Shown: positions 8,190 to 17,367, counted from the first letter of the stretch. The stretch: DNA of 49,109 nucleotides from an uncultured Flavobacteriaceae bacterium (GCA_937923515.1 CALDUF010000051.1:1-49109); one strand, 5' to 3'. Numbers and translations: made by a program. The notes: a model not told the origin generated them from the sequence alone.

Positions 8190-8420
8190 ATGGTAATTGC
8201 TTTGATTCTTTTGTTATATATCAAAAAATTTAATTTAAAAGTAAAAAGACACTTTAAGAATTATTGGATATCGACTTTAGGAACACTTTTAATTTTATTT
8301 CTATTTTCTCAAACAGAACAAACAATTAACGAGGCTTTAGTGATCGAATTTCTATTTATAATTCCAATATTTATTGCGAGTTATTTTATTTATATAACCT
8401 ATTTAATTCAAAAAAAATGA
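8190..8420 (+). CDS. 3' part of the split membrane gene
   Basis: A 76-residue frame starting at an ATG two codons past the TAA of the preceding piece and in the same frame. It has two or three membrane segments (about 1-13, 29-44 and 50-72) separated by the basic stretch KKFNLKVKRHFKNYW. It could be made by re-initiation at the nearby ATG, giving a truncated or two-part protein. Its stop overlaps the start of the epimerase gene (ATGA), so translation of that gene is probably coupled to this one, which may be why the frame has stayed open. Confidence 0.55.
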   Translation: MVIALILLLYIKKFNLKVKRHFKNYWISTLGTLLILFLFSQTEQTINEALVIEFLFIIPIFIASYFIYITYLIQKK

Positions 8421-9319
8421 AAACAATTATAATCGCAGGTGGAAGTGGATTTCTTGGAAATGTATTAGAAAAACACTTTACCCATAGAAATTATATCGTT
8501 AAAATATTAACCAGAACACCAAAGAGGGAGAATGATATTTTATGGAATGCTAAAAGCTTAGGAAAATGGACAAACGAGATTGAAGGATCTGAAGTTATTA
8601 TAAATCTCACAGGGAGATCTGTTGACTGTAGATATACTGAGGAAAATAAAAAATTGATTTATGATTCTAGAATAGATGCAACACAGGTACTTGGTTTAGC
8701 TATTAATCTTTGCGAAAACCCGCCGAAGACTTGGATAAACTCTTCTACAGCTACAATTTATAAACATTCGTTAAATAAAGAAATGACGGAAGAGAATGGA
8801 GACATTGGCAATGACTTTTCAATGAATATTGCAAAATCGTGGGAAACTACTTTTAACTCAATTGTAACTCCAAAAACAAGAAAAATAATATTAAGAACCT
8901 CTATTGTTTTTGGTAAAAATGGTGGTGCTTTTATTCCACTAAAAAATCTAGTTAAATTTGGTTTAGGAGGAAAACAAGGGTCTGGTCAACAAAAAGTAAG
9001 CTGGATTCATGAAGTAGATTTTAGTAGAGCAGTAGAATTTTTAATTGATAATAAAAAACTTGATGGCGTGTTCAACTTAAGCGTTCCTAGTCCTACGGAC
9101 AACTCAACTTTAATGAAAACACTAAGAAGTATACTAAAAATTCCTTTTGGAATTGCTCACTCAATAGCTTTATTGAAAATTGGTGCTAAAATAATTGGTA
9201 CAGAAACTGAACTAGTATTAAAAAGTAGAAACGTCGTTCCATATCGTCTCTTACAGAATAATTTTAAGTTTACTTTCACAAATATAGAAACCGCTTTGAG
9301 GGATTTGGTTACTACCTAA
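8417..9319 (+). CDS. TIGR01777 family epimerase (SDR39U1-like)
   Basis: A 300-residue extended short-chain dehydrogenase of the TIGR01777 group. The N-terminal Rossmann fold has GGSGFLGNVL (8-17). The family stretch NLTGRSVDCRYTEENK, the WINSSTATIYKH active-site region and the late VSWIHEVDFSRA segment are present; the C-terminal part matches the family's small domain. Substrate is not known for the family. It is the last gene of the GbsR-type cassette, translationally coupled (4-base overlap) to the split membrane gene. Downstream is a repeat-filled convergent spacer. Confidence 0.9.
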   Translation: MKTIIIAGGSGFLGNVLEKHFTHRNYIVKILTRTPKRENDILWNAKSLGKWTNEIEGSEVIINLTGRSVDCRYTEENKKLIYDSRIDATQVLGLAINLCENPPKTWINSSTATIYKHSLNKEMTEENGDIGNDFSMNIAKSWETTFNSIVTPKTRKIILRTSIVFGKNGGAFIPLKNLVKFGLGGKQGSGQQKVSWIHEVDFSRAVEFLIDNKKLDGVFNLSVPSPTDNSTLMKTLRSILKIPFGIAHSIALLKIGAKIIGTETELVLKSRNVVPYRLLQNNFKFTFTNIETALRDLVTT

Positions 9320-9740
9320 TAACTTGCACAAAATAACAAGGCTTAGAGTTAAGTATATTACTGCCAGTTGATTGCGTTAAGAGTTGCACGTAGAAAGCAT
9401 TTACGATACACTCAATGCACTAATGAACTTCTAGGCAAAAAAAGCGGCATTCTTTATGTAAAGCACTAAAAAGAGAAACCTTAATTAAATTAAAACGTTT
9501 CATTTTAGGGAGAAATCTACAAACACGTTCGGTTATACTTCCTAGAAAGATATACAACAACATTTATGTTCATGAATTTAGCACTGTAAGAAAGAAATAC
9601 ATGAATAAAATCCCTAGACGAAAAGGGTAACGCCCAAATATCCGTTTATAAAAAACTGTCTCGTAGTTAACTTGTATGACTTTTTATCTATTACGATTTT
9701 AACAATAATAACTACATAATTTTCACTAAAACACAACCAA
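9320..9740 (+). repeat. convergent spacer with long intergenic repeat, copy 2
   Basis: Spacer of 421 bases between two converging genes, with no credible coding frame. From about 9362 to 9637 it aligns in order with 43449-43722: a GCATTTnCGATACnCT segment, ACTAAAAAnAGanAAACCTTAATT, AGAAAGATATA...CATTTATG-TCATGAATTTA, and a GGGTAACGCCCAAA end. The beginning (GATTGCGTTAAGAGTTG) resembles GTTGCGTTAGGGATTG at about 19980. It is a degenerate member of the dispersed repeat family; no terminator with a U-tract is obvious. Confidence 0.6.
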
Positions 9741-10910
9741 CTATTTGGTAGCTGGTCTGTATTCTTTTTTGTCTATTATGATTTTAGCGATAATTTCTCT
9801 TAGAATTTCTGATGTACCGCCACCAATTGGTCCTAACCTGCTGTCTCTAAATAGTCGTGCCATTGGATACTCTTCCATATAGCCATAACCACCTAAAAAC
9901 TGAAGGCAGTGATAGATAACCTCGTCTGCCATTTTAGTAGACTTTAGTTTAGATATTGTGGCTTCTTTAACAACATATTCGCCTTTGTTTAAAGCACTCG
10001 CTACAGCATAGTTATAAGCTTTGTTAACATCTAAATCGGCATACAAATCTGAAATTTTGTGCCTTAGTGCTTGAAATTTATCGATTGTTTTACCAAATGC
10101 TGTACGCTCGCTCATGTATTGCATAGCATATTCTAAGGCAAACTCAGCGCGGGCATGGGCGTTTATTCCCATAATTAAACGTTCTAAAGCAAAGTGCTGC
10201 ATAATATAAGCAAAGCCTTTATTTTCATCGCCCATAAGGTTACTTGTAGGAATTACAACATCGCTAAATGCTATTTCTCCAGTATCTGAGGCACGCCAAC
10301 CAAGTTTATCTAGCTTAGTTGCAGATACGCCTGGTGTATCTCTATCTACTATAAAAATACTAATGCCTTTGTTTCCTAATTCTGGTTTTGTTTTGGCTGC
10401 AATTATTAAATAATCGCTATAAACACCATTTGTAATAAAGGTTTTTGAGCCATTAATAACATAGGTATCGCCTTGTTTAACAGCTGTGGTTCTCATACCC
10501 GCTACATCGCTACCACCAAAAGGCTCTGTAATACACAAGCAGCCTATTTTTTCGCCTGTAATACTTGGCACTAGGTAATTTTGCTTTATGGCTTCGTCAC
10601 CTTCAGCATTTAAATGCGTCATTGCTAAATACACATGCGCCCATACGGCTGCTGCAAATCCTCCTGAATTAATTTTTTGAAGTTCTTCTAACAGAATTAC
10701 TGTATAGAATAAGTCTAAATTTAATCCGCCATAAGCTTCTGGATAGTTGATACCTAAAAAGCCCATTTCACCAAACTTTAACCAAACTGATTTATCTATT
10801 TCTCCTGATGTTTCCCATGTATCAATGTTAGGAACTACTTCTTTTTTGAGAAAATCTTGTAAACTTTTTCTAAAGAGCTGGTGCTCCTCAGTGAAGTACA
10901 TACTTGTCAT
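9741..10910 (-). CDS. acyl-CoA dehydrogenase
   Basis: FAD flavoenzyme that oxidises an acyl-CoA to the trans-2-enoyl-CoA. The 389 residues follow the usual order: N-terminal helical domain, central beta domain with CITEPFGGSDVAGM and YVINGSKTFITNG, and the C-terminal helical domain with FLGGYGYMEEYPMARLFRD and GGGTSEILREI near the end, where the family's FAD and active-site contacts are. Long-chain or branched-chain specificity cannot be assigned. It stands alone on the minus strand; the next gene upstream (HhH protein) is 70 bases away and could be in the same unit. Confidence 0.93.
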   Translation of the reverse strand: MTSMYFTEEHQLFRKSLQDFLKKEVVPNIDTWETSGEIDKSVWLKFGEMGFLGINYPEAYGGLNLDLFYTVILLEELQKINSGGFAAAVWAHVYLAMTHLNAEGDEAIKQNYLVPSITGEKIGCLCITEPFGGSDVAGMRTTAVKQGDTYVINGSKTFITNGVYSDYLIIAAKTKPELGNKGISIFIVDRDTPGVSATKLDKLGWRASDTGEIAFSDVVIPTSNLMGDENKGFAYIMQHFALERLIMGINAHARAEFALEYAMQYMSERTAFGKTIDKFQALRHKISDLYADLDVNKAYNYAVASALNKGEYVVKEATISKLKSTKMADEVIYHCLQFLGGYGYMEEYPMARLFRDSRLGPIGGGTSEILREIIAKIIIDKKEYRPATK

Positions 10911-10980
10911 ACTTTTATTTTTAAATAAACATTAAAATCCTGTTTGGTTTGTAAAGGATAGAAAATTTTAATGTGCGCAT

Positions 10981-11856
10981 TTATTGAATATGCAAAGATA
11001 ATTTAATTATCTCTAATTTATTGGTGGGAAAGTCTTTTACTTTCAATAATTCATCTAAAGTTTTAAAACCTTCATGAAGGCTACGGTATTCAATAATATT
11101 GTACGCGACTTCATAATCAATATGCTGAATTGTAACCAGTGTTTCTGCCGATGCAGTATTCAAATTAATTTTAGAAATTGTTTTAGGTGTTTTTACTGTG
11201 AAATGTTCAGTTATTTTTAAAATTACCTCTGGAGACAATCCGTAGACGTCTTGCAATTGTACATCGGCAATAAACCCGCCGTTGCTTTCACGATATTTAA
11301 CAATACGTTCTGATAAGGTTTTACCAATACCGTTTACACGTTGTAGTTGCGTTACTGTTGCCTTATTTAAGTCGGTTTTTTGTGCAATTGTTTTTGGTCT
11401 ATTACTGTAAGATTTAGTGTGTGATACTTTTGGTTTAGGATTTGTAACCCATTCTGGAAATTTAAAATATGGTGAAATTTGAGCAAGTAAGCTATCGGAA
11501 ACTCCAGTAACCTGTTGAAATTGCAATGCAGAATTTATCCATTTATTTTGCGTTCGGTATGCCAGCAATCTATCAATCTCGCTAGTACTCATTCCTAAAG
11601 TTGCACCTTTATAATCTGTAATAAAGTTTGGATTAAAGGGATAAATTTTAGGCTTATTTTCTTCTATTTTAGCTTGTCGCAATGCGTCAATTTCAGCTTC
11701 ATACACTTTAAGTTCATCTGGGTTCACTACAACATCATCAGAAGAAAAATCTACAAAAAAATATATACACTGTAGCAAAACAATGATGAATAATAACCAA
11801 AAAATCCCATGACGTTGTTCTTTAGTGAATACGAAATGGGATTTTAAATTACGCAT
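10981..11856 (-). CDS. membrane-anchored helix-hairpin-helix (ComEA-like) protein
   Basis: A 291-residue protein with one N-terminal membrane segment (about 18-37) and a series of helix-hairpin-helix units in the rest. The clearest is DLNKATVTQLQRVNGIGKTL (about 163-182), followed by a second at INLNTASAETLVTIQHI; a degenerate one lies near residues 85-130. This is the layout of ComEA-type DNA-binding proteins, which in competent bacteria hold incoming DNA, though flavobacterial members are of unproven function. Its start is only six bases downstream of the AGCS symporter stop, so the two are cotranscribed. Confidence 0.85.
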   Translation of the reverse strand: MRNLKSHFVFTKEQRHGIFWLLFIIVLLQCIYFFVDFSSDDVVVNPDELKVYEAEIDALRQAKIEENKPKIYPFNPNFITDYKGATLGMSTSEIDRLLAYRTQNKWINSALQFQQVTGVSDSLLAQISPYFKFPEWVTNPKPKVSHTKSYSNRPKTIAQKTDLNKATVTQLQRVNGIGKTLSERIVKYRESNGGFIADVQLQDVYGLSPEVILKITEHFTVKTPKTISKINLNTASAETLVTIQHIDYEVAYNIIEYRSLHEGFKTLDELLKVKDFPTNKLEIIKLSLHIQ

Positions 11857-11862
11857 GGTAAT

Positions 11863-13464
11863 TTATGCTTTAAGACTTTTAATAGCCTCCATGTATTTTT
11901 TGAGTTCTTCTTTTACTTTTGGTGCGAGTAAAATGAGTCCTACCATATTGGGTACCATCATTGCAAATACCATAGCATCTGAAAAACCAATAACAGAGCC
12001 TAAGCTTGCCGCAGCACCGATAATCACAAAAATACAGAAGATAACTTTATAAGTATACTCTGTTCTTTTAGATCTTCCGAATAAATACGTCCACCCTTGA
12101 AACCCGTAATACGACCATGAAATCATAGAACTAAAAGCAAATAACACTACTGCTACTGTTAATACGTAAGGAAACCATGAGATAGAAGACTCAAATGCAC
12201 TTGAGGTTAATAAAATAGCTTGCGCATCATTAGCTGGTGGGTTTAACGGATCTACAAAACCTGTAATAATTAAAACTACAGCCGTCATAGTACACACTAC
12301 AACTGTATCAATAAATGGTTCTAAAAGCGCTACCATACCTTCGCTTGCCGCATATTTTGTTTTTACTGCGGAATGTGCAATAGATGCTGACCCTATACCG
12401 GCTTCGTTAGAAAACGCTGCACGCCTAAACCCTTGAATTAACACTCCTACAGCACCACCTGCGATACCTTCTGGACTAAAAGCACCGTTCCAAATTGCTG
12501 CAAAAGCAGAACCTATCATACTAAAGTTTGAAAAAATTACATAAAGTGCAGCAGCCACGTAAATGGCTACCATAAATGGTACAATTTTATCGGTTACTTT
12601 TGCTATTTTTTTAATACCGCCTATAATTACAATACCAACTAAAATAGCCATTACTAAACCGAATGCCCATCCATATCCGTGTAAAAACGATTGTTCGCCA
12701 CCTGTGATATTCTCAACCAATTGAAAGGCTTGATTTACTTGAAACATGTTGCCACCACCAAACGAACCACCAATAACAAATATGGCAAATAATACAGCCA
12801 ATACTTTACCTAAACCACCCATACCTTTAGATTTTAATCCTTTGGTTAAATAGTACATCGGGCCACCGTAAACAGTACCATCTTCTGCTATATCTCTATA
12901 TTTTACACCAAGCGTACATTCTACAAATTTTGAAGCCATACCAAGAAAACCAGCAATAATCATCCAAAATGTTGCACCTGCACCACCAATAGATACTGCT
13001 ATGGCAACACCTGCAATGTTTCCTAAACCAACAGTTGCTGATAAGGCGGCAGTTAGTGCTTGAAAGTGTGATACTTCACCATCGTGCCCTTCTACTCTAA
13101 TGGTATCAGGGTTATCTTCATCATCAATAAAAGATGTTTTGCCCTTTTCAACCTTATTATTTTCTCGTCCTTCTAAATCATCATACTTACCTCTTACAAT
13201 GTTTATAGAAGTTACAAAACCACTAAAATTTATAAAATTGAAGTATATGGTAAAGTAAATAGCACCTATAATTAGAGGAAATAACACCCAATACACGCTT
13301 ATGGTATCCGTAAATGGTATTTGATAAAATATTGCTTCTACAAACCATCCTGTGGCATTTCCAAATTTTTCATCTATGACTTGATCGATGCCTTTTTCAG
13401 CATCTTGCGCAAATGTTAAAAAAGGTGTTACTAATGTAAAAAATGAAAGAAGATAGTTCTTCAT
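11863..13464 (-). CDS. AGCS family sodium:alanine symporter
   Basis: Inner-membrane amino-acid/sodium symporter of the alanine or glycine:cation symporter family. The 533 residues carry about ten to eleven membrane segments; the signature GLGNIAGVAIAVSIGGAGA and the YGGPMYYLTKGL stretch are typical. An N-terminal hydrophobic stretch ending in FAQ looks like a signal peptide ahead of the first real segment, and an acidic loop (about 95-125) precedes the core, both usual in Bacteroidota versions. The HhH gene follows after six bases. Confidence 0.93.
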   Translation of the reverse strand: MKNYLLSFFTLVTPFLTFAQDAEKGIDQVIDEKFGNATGWFVEAIFYQIPFTDTISVYWVLFPLIIGAIYFTIYFNFINFSGFVTSINIVRGKYDDLEGRENNKVEKGKTSFIDDEDNPDTIRVEGHDGEVSHFQALTAALSATVGLGNIAGVAIAVSIGGAGATFWMIIAGFLGMASKFVECTLGVKYRDIAEDGTVYGGPMYYLTKGLKSKGMGGLGKVLAVLFAIFVIGGSFGGGNMFQVNQAFQLVENITGGEQSFLHGYGWAFGLVMAILVGIVIIGGIKKIAKVTDKIVPFMVAIYVAAALYVIFSNFSMIGSAFAAIWNGAFSPEGIAGGAVGVLIQGFRRAAFSNEAGIGSASIAHSAVKTKYAASEGMVALLEPFIDTVVVCTMTAVVLIITGFVDPLNPPANDAQAILLTSSAFESSISWFPYVLTVAVVLFAFSSMISWSYYGFQGWTYLFGRSKRTEYTYKVIFCIFVIIGAAASLGSVIGFSDAMVFAMMVPNMVGLILLAPKVKEELKKYMEAIKSLKA

Positions 13465-13561
13465 AGTTAAAATGTGTTAGTGTTTTTGTTGAAAAATATG
13501 CATAAGAAACAGCAAGATGCTAAAAAAAAACGATTTTTTAAAACATATTATATTAAAGTTG

Positions 13562-14596
13562 CTATTCTTCTAATTCGATATCGTATTCTGAATTTAGCTC
13601 TTCAATTTGTTCAGGTCTACCTAAAACAATTATTTTAGAATTTGGCGCTAAATGTAATTCGGCTTCAGGATTTACAGTATACTCACCGTTTTCGTCTTTA
13701 TAGCCTATAACAGTACAGCCCGTTTTTTTTCTTAAATCTAAATCCTTTATAGTTCTTGTGGTTTTGCTGTTTCTGCTAAACAACTTTTCTACAGCAACCT
13801 CTTCAATATTAATATTAGCGTTTCCTACAATGGCTAAATTATCAATAAACTCCATTAAACCAGGTACAACCACTAATGATGCCATGTGATCGCCTCCTAT
13901 TTTATCTGGCAAAATTACATTATTTGCACCTGCAAATTTTAGTTTTTTGTAAGACGACTCTTGAGATGCTCTACTAATAATATTTATACTACCATTTAAT
14001 TGTCGTGTAGAGAGCACTACAAACAAATTATCGGCATCGCTTGGTAGCGCAGATATAAAATTAGAAGCTCTATCTACACCTGCTAAAAGCAAGGTTTCAT
14101 CCTCATTTGCATTGCCAATAACATAAGGCACACCATCATTTTTTAAACGCTCTTCTACGTCTTTATCTTTTTCGATTACAACAAACGATTTGTTATGCGC
14201 TTGTAACTTTCTAGCAGCTTGCTTACCATTTCTTCCGTAACCGCAAATCACTACATGATCGCTGTAGGCATCTATCTTTTTTTGCATCTTTTTATGTTTT
14301 AATTCTTCAACATCATTTTTACTCAAAATATATTCTGTTATTATAGACAAGGCATATCCTACAATAATAACACTTGCTAAAATTAAAAATATGGTGAAAA
14401 TTTTGGACTGGTCGTCTAGCGGTACTACTTCGCCAAAGCCCACGGTAGTCATAGTTATCACCGTCATGTACAAGGCATCAACCCATGAGTAATTTGAAAT
14501 ATAGCGATAACCAAAAATGCCTACCATCATAATAAACACCAATAGTACTAATGCGGTGTATATTCTGGATCTAAAAAGGCGTACTATAGGATTCAT
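13562..14596 (-). CDS. potassium channel protein with RCK (TrkA-N) domain
   Basis: A 344-residue Kch/MthK-type channel. Two membrane helices (about 13-30 and 66-90) flank the pore loop with the selectivity filter TVGFGE at 51-56. A cytosolic RCK domain follows, with the nucleotide-binding GYGRNG (119-124) and a TrkA-C domain in the last 80 residues. It would let K+ across the inner membrane under ligand control. It is preceded by the PspC-like gene (stop three bases upstream of its start) and the DUF2851 gene, all in one minus-strand unit. Confidence 0.92.
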   Translation of the reverse strand: MNPIVRLFRSRIYTALVLLVFIMMVGIFGYRYISNYSWVDALYMTVITMTTVGFGEVVPLDDQSKIFTIFLILASVIIVGYALSIITEYILSKNDVEELKHKKMQKKIDAYSDHVVICGYGRNGKQAARKLQAHNKSFVVIEKDKDVEERLKNDGVPYVIGNANEDETLLLAGVDRASNFISALPSDADNLFVVLSTRQLNGSINIISRASQESSYKKLKFAGANNVILPDKIGGDHMASLVVVPGLMEFIDNLAIVGNANINIEEVAVEKLFSRNSKTTRTIKDLDLRKKTGCTVIGYKDENGEYTVNPEAELHLAPNSKIIVLGRPEQIEELNSEYDIELEE

Positions 14597-14599
14597 AGG

Positions 14600-14827
14600 C
14601 TATAAATCGAAAACAGAGGAACGTTTGGTGTAAATTAGGTCTTTAATACGCATCCAAAATGCCAAAAACATATACAGGGCAAAACCAAAACCAACGGTAA
14701 CAAATGTAATGTACATAAACGATGTACGTACCACCTTTGCGCGAATGCCAAATCTATCAGCAATACGCTGGCAAACATGGTACCCATGCTTTTGTAAATA
14801 CAGAAAAATGCTGTAGAAAATATTCAT
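14600..14827 (-). CDS. PspC-domain small membrane protein
   Basis: 75-residue protein with a PspC-like N-terminal amphipathic part (about 8-30) and one membrane helix (about 36-60, FMYITFVTVGFGFALYMF). PspC proteins act in envelope stress responses, but many single-domain ones have no tested role. It lies three bases before the K+ channel start and 37 bases after DUF2851, so it belongs to that operon. Confidence 0.75.
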   Translation of the reverse strand: MNIFYSIFLYLQKHGYHVCQRIADRFGIRAKVVRTSFMYITFVTVGFGFALYMFLAFWMRIKDLIYTKRSSVFDL

Positions 14828-14864
14828 ACCTGCAAGGTAATCTTTAGTTTAATCTTTTAAAAGT

Positions 14865-16139
14865 TTAGTGCGCTAAAAGTTTGTTTCCTATAGCACATTT
14901 TAAGCAATAGTTTTTATCGCAATATTCAGTTTTAAGTTGCAGTAATGCTTGAGAGTGCAGTGCTTGGGTAGACACTTTTTTAAGCGTATTAAATTTATTT
15001 ACAATGCTATTTTTTTCAGCTGGCAACGCTTCAATTAATTCTAAAATAGCGTTATCTGTAGATTTACCCTGACTTTTAGCATAGCTGAATTTTAAAGGAA
15101 TAATTGTATTGATAATCAATAAATTTATAAATGCTTTTGAAACCGTTTTTTTAGTGACTTTTGAAGTTTTTAAAAACGTATAATGATTTTCCCAAAAGGC
15201 AGAAGTTTCTGCAGAAAAAATAGAATACATAGCGTCTAAAGATTTTGCCTCTATAACTTTTGAAAACAAATTTTGATGTGTATGGTATACATTTGCCAAT
15301 TGCGACAACCTGATAGTTGGAAAATTATTAGGCCGTAACCTAAAGAATGATGGTGCTACCACATGTGCATTATCTAAACTGAATTTTTGTGTTAAAAACT
15401 CGTATTCCTTTTGAAGCAATTGGTAATACCCATCTTCTACAGCATCCTTTAGCAAGCCAGATTGACCAAATAACAATGCTTCAATAGTTATTAATTTTGA
15501 TTGCGATTTTCTTAAGATTGAAAAATCAAAGGAATTTGCTAAACTTGAAAATGCCTCACCATTTACTTTAAGGCCAAAATTTTTGGCTAGCATCTTAAAT
15601 AGTACCGCTTCCCAGTTGTTTTTTGAAGCTTTTAATAGTGCCAATACATCGTTAGATTTACGTTCTAAACGCTCAAAATACAAACGCTCTAGCCAATTAG
15701 AAATGGTAAAATCGTCAACCGATGTAAAATCGTTTTCACAATTAATCCAACGGTGTTGCGCATTAAAAAGTGTGGTGTACTTTTTTAGCGCTAGATGAGA
15801 CACATAATCCTTAAGCTGTAATGTTGGAATTTCGGTATTGTTTTGCCTAAACACCTCAGCGTCGTATTCCCAAACCACATGTAGAATTACATTATCGTAA
15901 GCTTTATCTTGTTCGTGATTATGCAAAAACCAATCTGAAGATTTTATATGAATTTCTACATTACCTGCCCAAAGCTGTTCGTTTATTTTAAGTTTCGCAT
16001 TAAAAAAATCGGGGCCAGCATTAAAATTATGTTCACCAACAGCACTAATTGTAACGGTATCATTGTTAACCGTTTTTAAATTGGTTTGCGTAAACATTTT
16101 ATGTTTCCAGATGTAATGTAAAAAATCTTCTTGCACCAC
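14865..16139 (-). CDS. DUF2851 family protein
   Basis: A soluble protein of about 424 residues belonging to DUF2851, a Bacteroidota family of unknown function. It shows EDFLHYIWKHKMF near the N-terminus, GPDFFNAKLKI and WAGNVEIHIKSSDW, and a cysteine cluster (CDKNYCLKCAIG) at the end that may bind a metal. The open frame extends upstream to an ATG at 16181, but family members begin close to (V/M)QEDFLHYIW, so the start is put at the tandem GTG codons 16139/16136. First gene of the DUF2851-PspC-channel unit. Confidence 0.85.
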   Translation of the reverse strand: MVQEDFLHYIWKHKMFTQTNLKTVNNDTVTISAVGEHNFNAGPDFFNAKLKINEQLWAGNVEIHIKSSDWFLHNHEQDKAYDNVILHVVWEYDAEVFRQNNTEIPTLQLKDYVSHLALKKYTTLFNAQHRWINCENDFTSVDDFTISNWLERLYFERLERKSNDVLALLKASKNNWEAVLFKMLAKNFGLKVNGEAFSSLANSFDFSILRKSQSKLITIEALLFGQSGLLKDAVEDGYYQLLQKEYEFLTQKFSLDNAHVVAPSFFRLRPNNFPTIRLSQLANVYHTHQNLFSKVIEAKSLDAMYSIFSAETSAFWENHYTFLKTSKVTKKTVSKAFINLLIINTIIPLKFSYAKSQGKSTDNAILELIEALPAEKNSIVNKFNTLKKVSTQALHSQALLQLKTEYCDKNYCLKCAIGNKLLAH

Positions 16140-16218
16140 CCGAAAATATAAAATCTTACACCAATTCAAAATATTAAACACTGGTAAAATTAATTTCTTA
16201 TGTTACATTTAGTATAAT

Positions 16219-16226
16219 TAACTTTG
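16219..16226 (+). promoter_or_regulatory. putative -7 box for DUF2721 gene
   Basis: TAACTTTG fits TAnnTTTG and lies 21 bases before the ATG at 16248. No TTG at the -33 distance is seen. Confidence 0.4.
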
Positions 16227-16247
16227 GGGTGCGTATTTTGATACATT

Positions 16248-16643
16248 ATGGAAGAATTAACACTTACTACACCAGCCTTATTATTTTCTGCTATTTCGTT
16301 AATTATGCTAGCCTATACCAATAGGTTTTTAGCTTATACAGCAGTGGTTAGAAACTTATACGATAAATATTTACTAAGCAAAGACCCTACGCTAGTGGCG
16401 CAAATACAAAATATTAAAAGGCGTGTATATCTTACCAGATCTATGCAAATTTTAGGTATTAGTAGCCTGCTGCTCTGCGTGATTACTATGTTTTTAATTT
16501 ATATAGAACAGCAAACTATAGCGGTGTGGGTGTTTGGTATTGCGCTACTATTACTTATAGCATCTTTATCATTACTAATTTTAGAGATACAAATTTCCGT
16601 AAAAGCATTTGAGCATCATATTGGTGATATTGATGGGGAATAG
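16248..16643 (+). CDS. DUF2721 family membrane protein
   Basis: 131-residue inner-membrane protein with an N-terminal segment that runs into the family stretch FSAISLIMLAYTNRFLAYTA, then two further membrane helices (about 66-88 and 91-115) separated by a short loop. DUF2721 has no known function. It stands alone; the following 160 bases to the lipoprotein gene show nothing recognisable. Confidence 0.82.
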   Translation: MEELTLTTPALLFSAISLIMLAYTNRFLAYTAVVRNLYDKYLLSKDPTLVAQIQNIKRRVYLTRSMQILGISSLLLCVITMFLIYIEQQTIAVWVFGIALLLLIASLSLLILEIQISVKAFEHHIGDIDGE

Positions 16644-16803
16644 GATTTAAAATTACATCACTAATAATCCTCAAAACATTATTGACCCAAAACATGATAT
16701 TTCTAAAAGTCATTAAAGAATTGCTAAAAAAACGATTATTTCTATGAAATTTGATAGTTTTCTATTTTTATATAAATTGAAAGAAATTTAAACTTTAATA
16801 CAA

Positions 16804-17367
16804 ATGACAAGAATTGCAGTTTTACTACTACTTTTTCTTTCTTTCGGTTGTTCCTCAGCTGGCCCTCTTTATAAAGGAAAAATAGCAGATGAACACCTAA
16901 GAACACCCGTAAATAATTTTACTGTAACTTTTACAGATAAACGAAAAAGCAAAAGTGCAAGAGCCCTAAACATAAACAAGATTACATTTGGAGGAGAAGG
17001 TGATCAAGTATCTGCTCCTCCACCTAAGGATATAGATAAAGCATTCAAAAACATTATAGAGAAATCAAAAATAAAAAGTGATAGCAATATAAATTTTGAA
17101 GTTGAATTAATTGAGGGTATTCAAAAGTTTCGTGCTACTGGGTTTCTTGAAATTGAGTATGTGGAAGTAACATTGAACATTAAAGCTTCGGATTTAGATT
17201 CTGGCACGACCATAGATGAAATTGAATCGAAATCATGGGGACAAAAAAAGTCAATGGATGCAAATAACTATAAAATAAATCGCATGTATCTAAATGTTTT
17301 TCTAGATGCTTTTAAAAAAGGAATTTCTAAACTTAAATTATTACCTACTCAAACCGAATCGCCTTAA
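16804..17367 (+). CDS. putative lipoprotein of unknown function
   Basis: 187 residues with a lipoprotein signal peptide: MTRIAVLLLLFLSFG then Cys16, the probable lipidation site. The mature part is small, basic and without a family I recognise; a predicted alpha/beta core (about 75-175) with paired long strands resembles small outer-membrane lipoproteins of the YajG type, but this is only an impression. Its last 23 bases overlap tail to tail with the end of the minus-strand LolC/E gene, so its final residues (PTQTESP) are read from the complement of that gene's 3' end. Confidence 0.7.
   Translation: MTRIAVLLLLFLSFGCSSAGPLYKGKIADEHLRTPVNNFTVTFTDKRKSKSARALNINKITFGGEGDQVSAPPPKDIDKAFKNIIEKSKIKSDSNINFEVELIEGIQKFRATGFLEIEYVEVTLNIKASDLDSGTTIDEIESKSWGQKKSMDANNYKINRMYLNVFLDAFKKGISKLKLLPTQTESP

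Noticed and set aside
9362-9637. Complete insertion sequence or MITE with target duplications
   Set aside because: No transposase, no clear terminal inverted repeats and no flanking direct repeats are visible; only a degenerate repeat can be supported.
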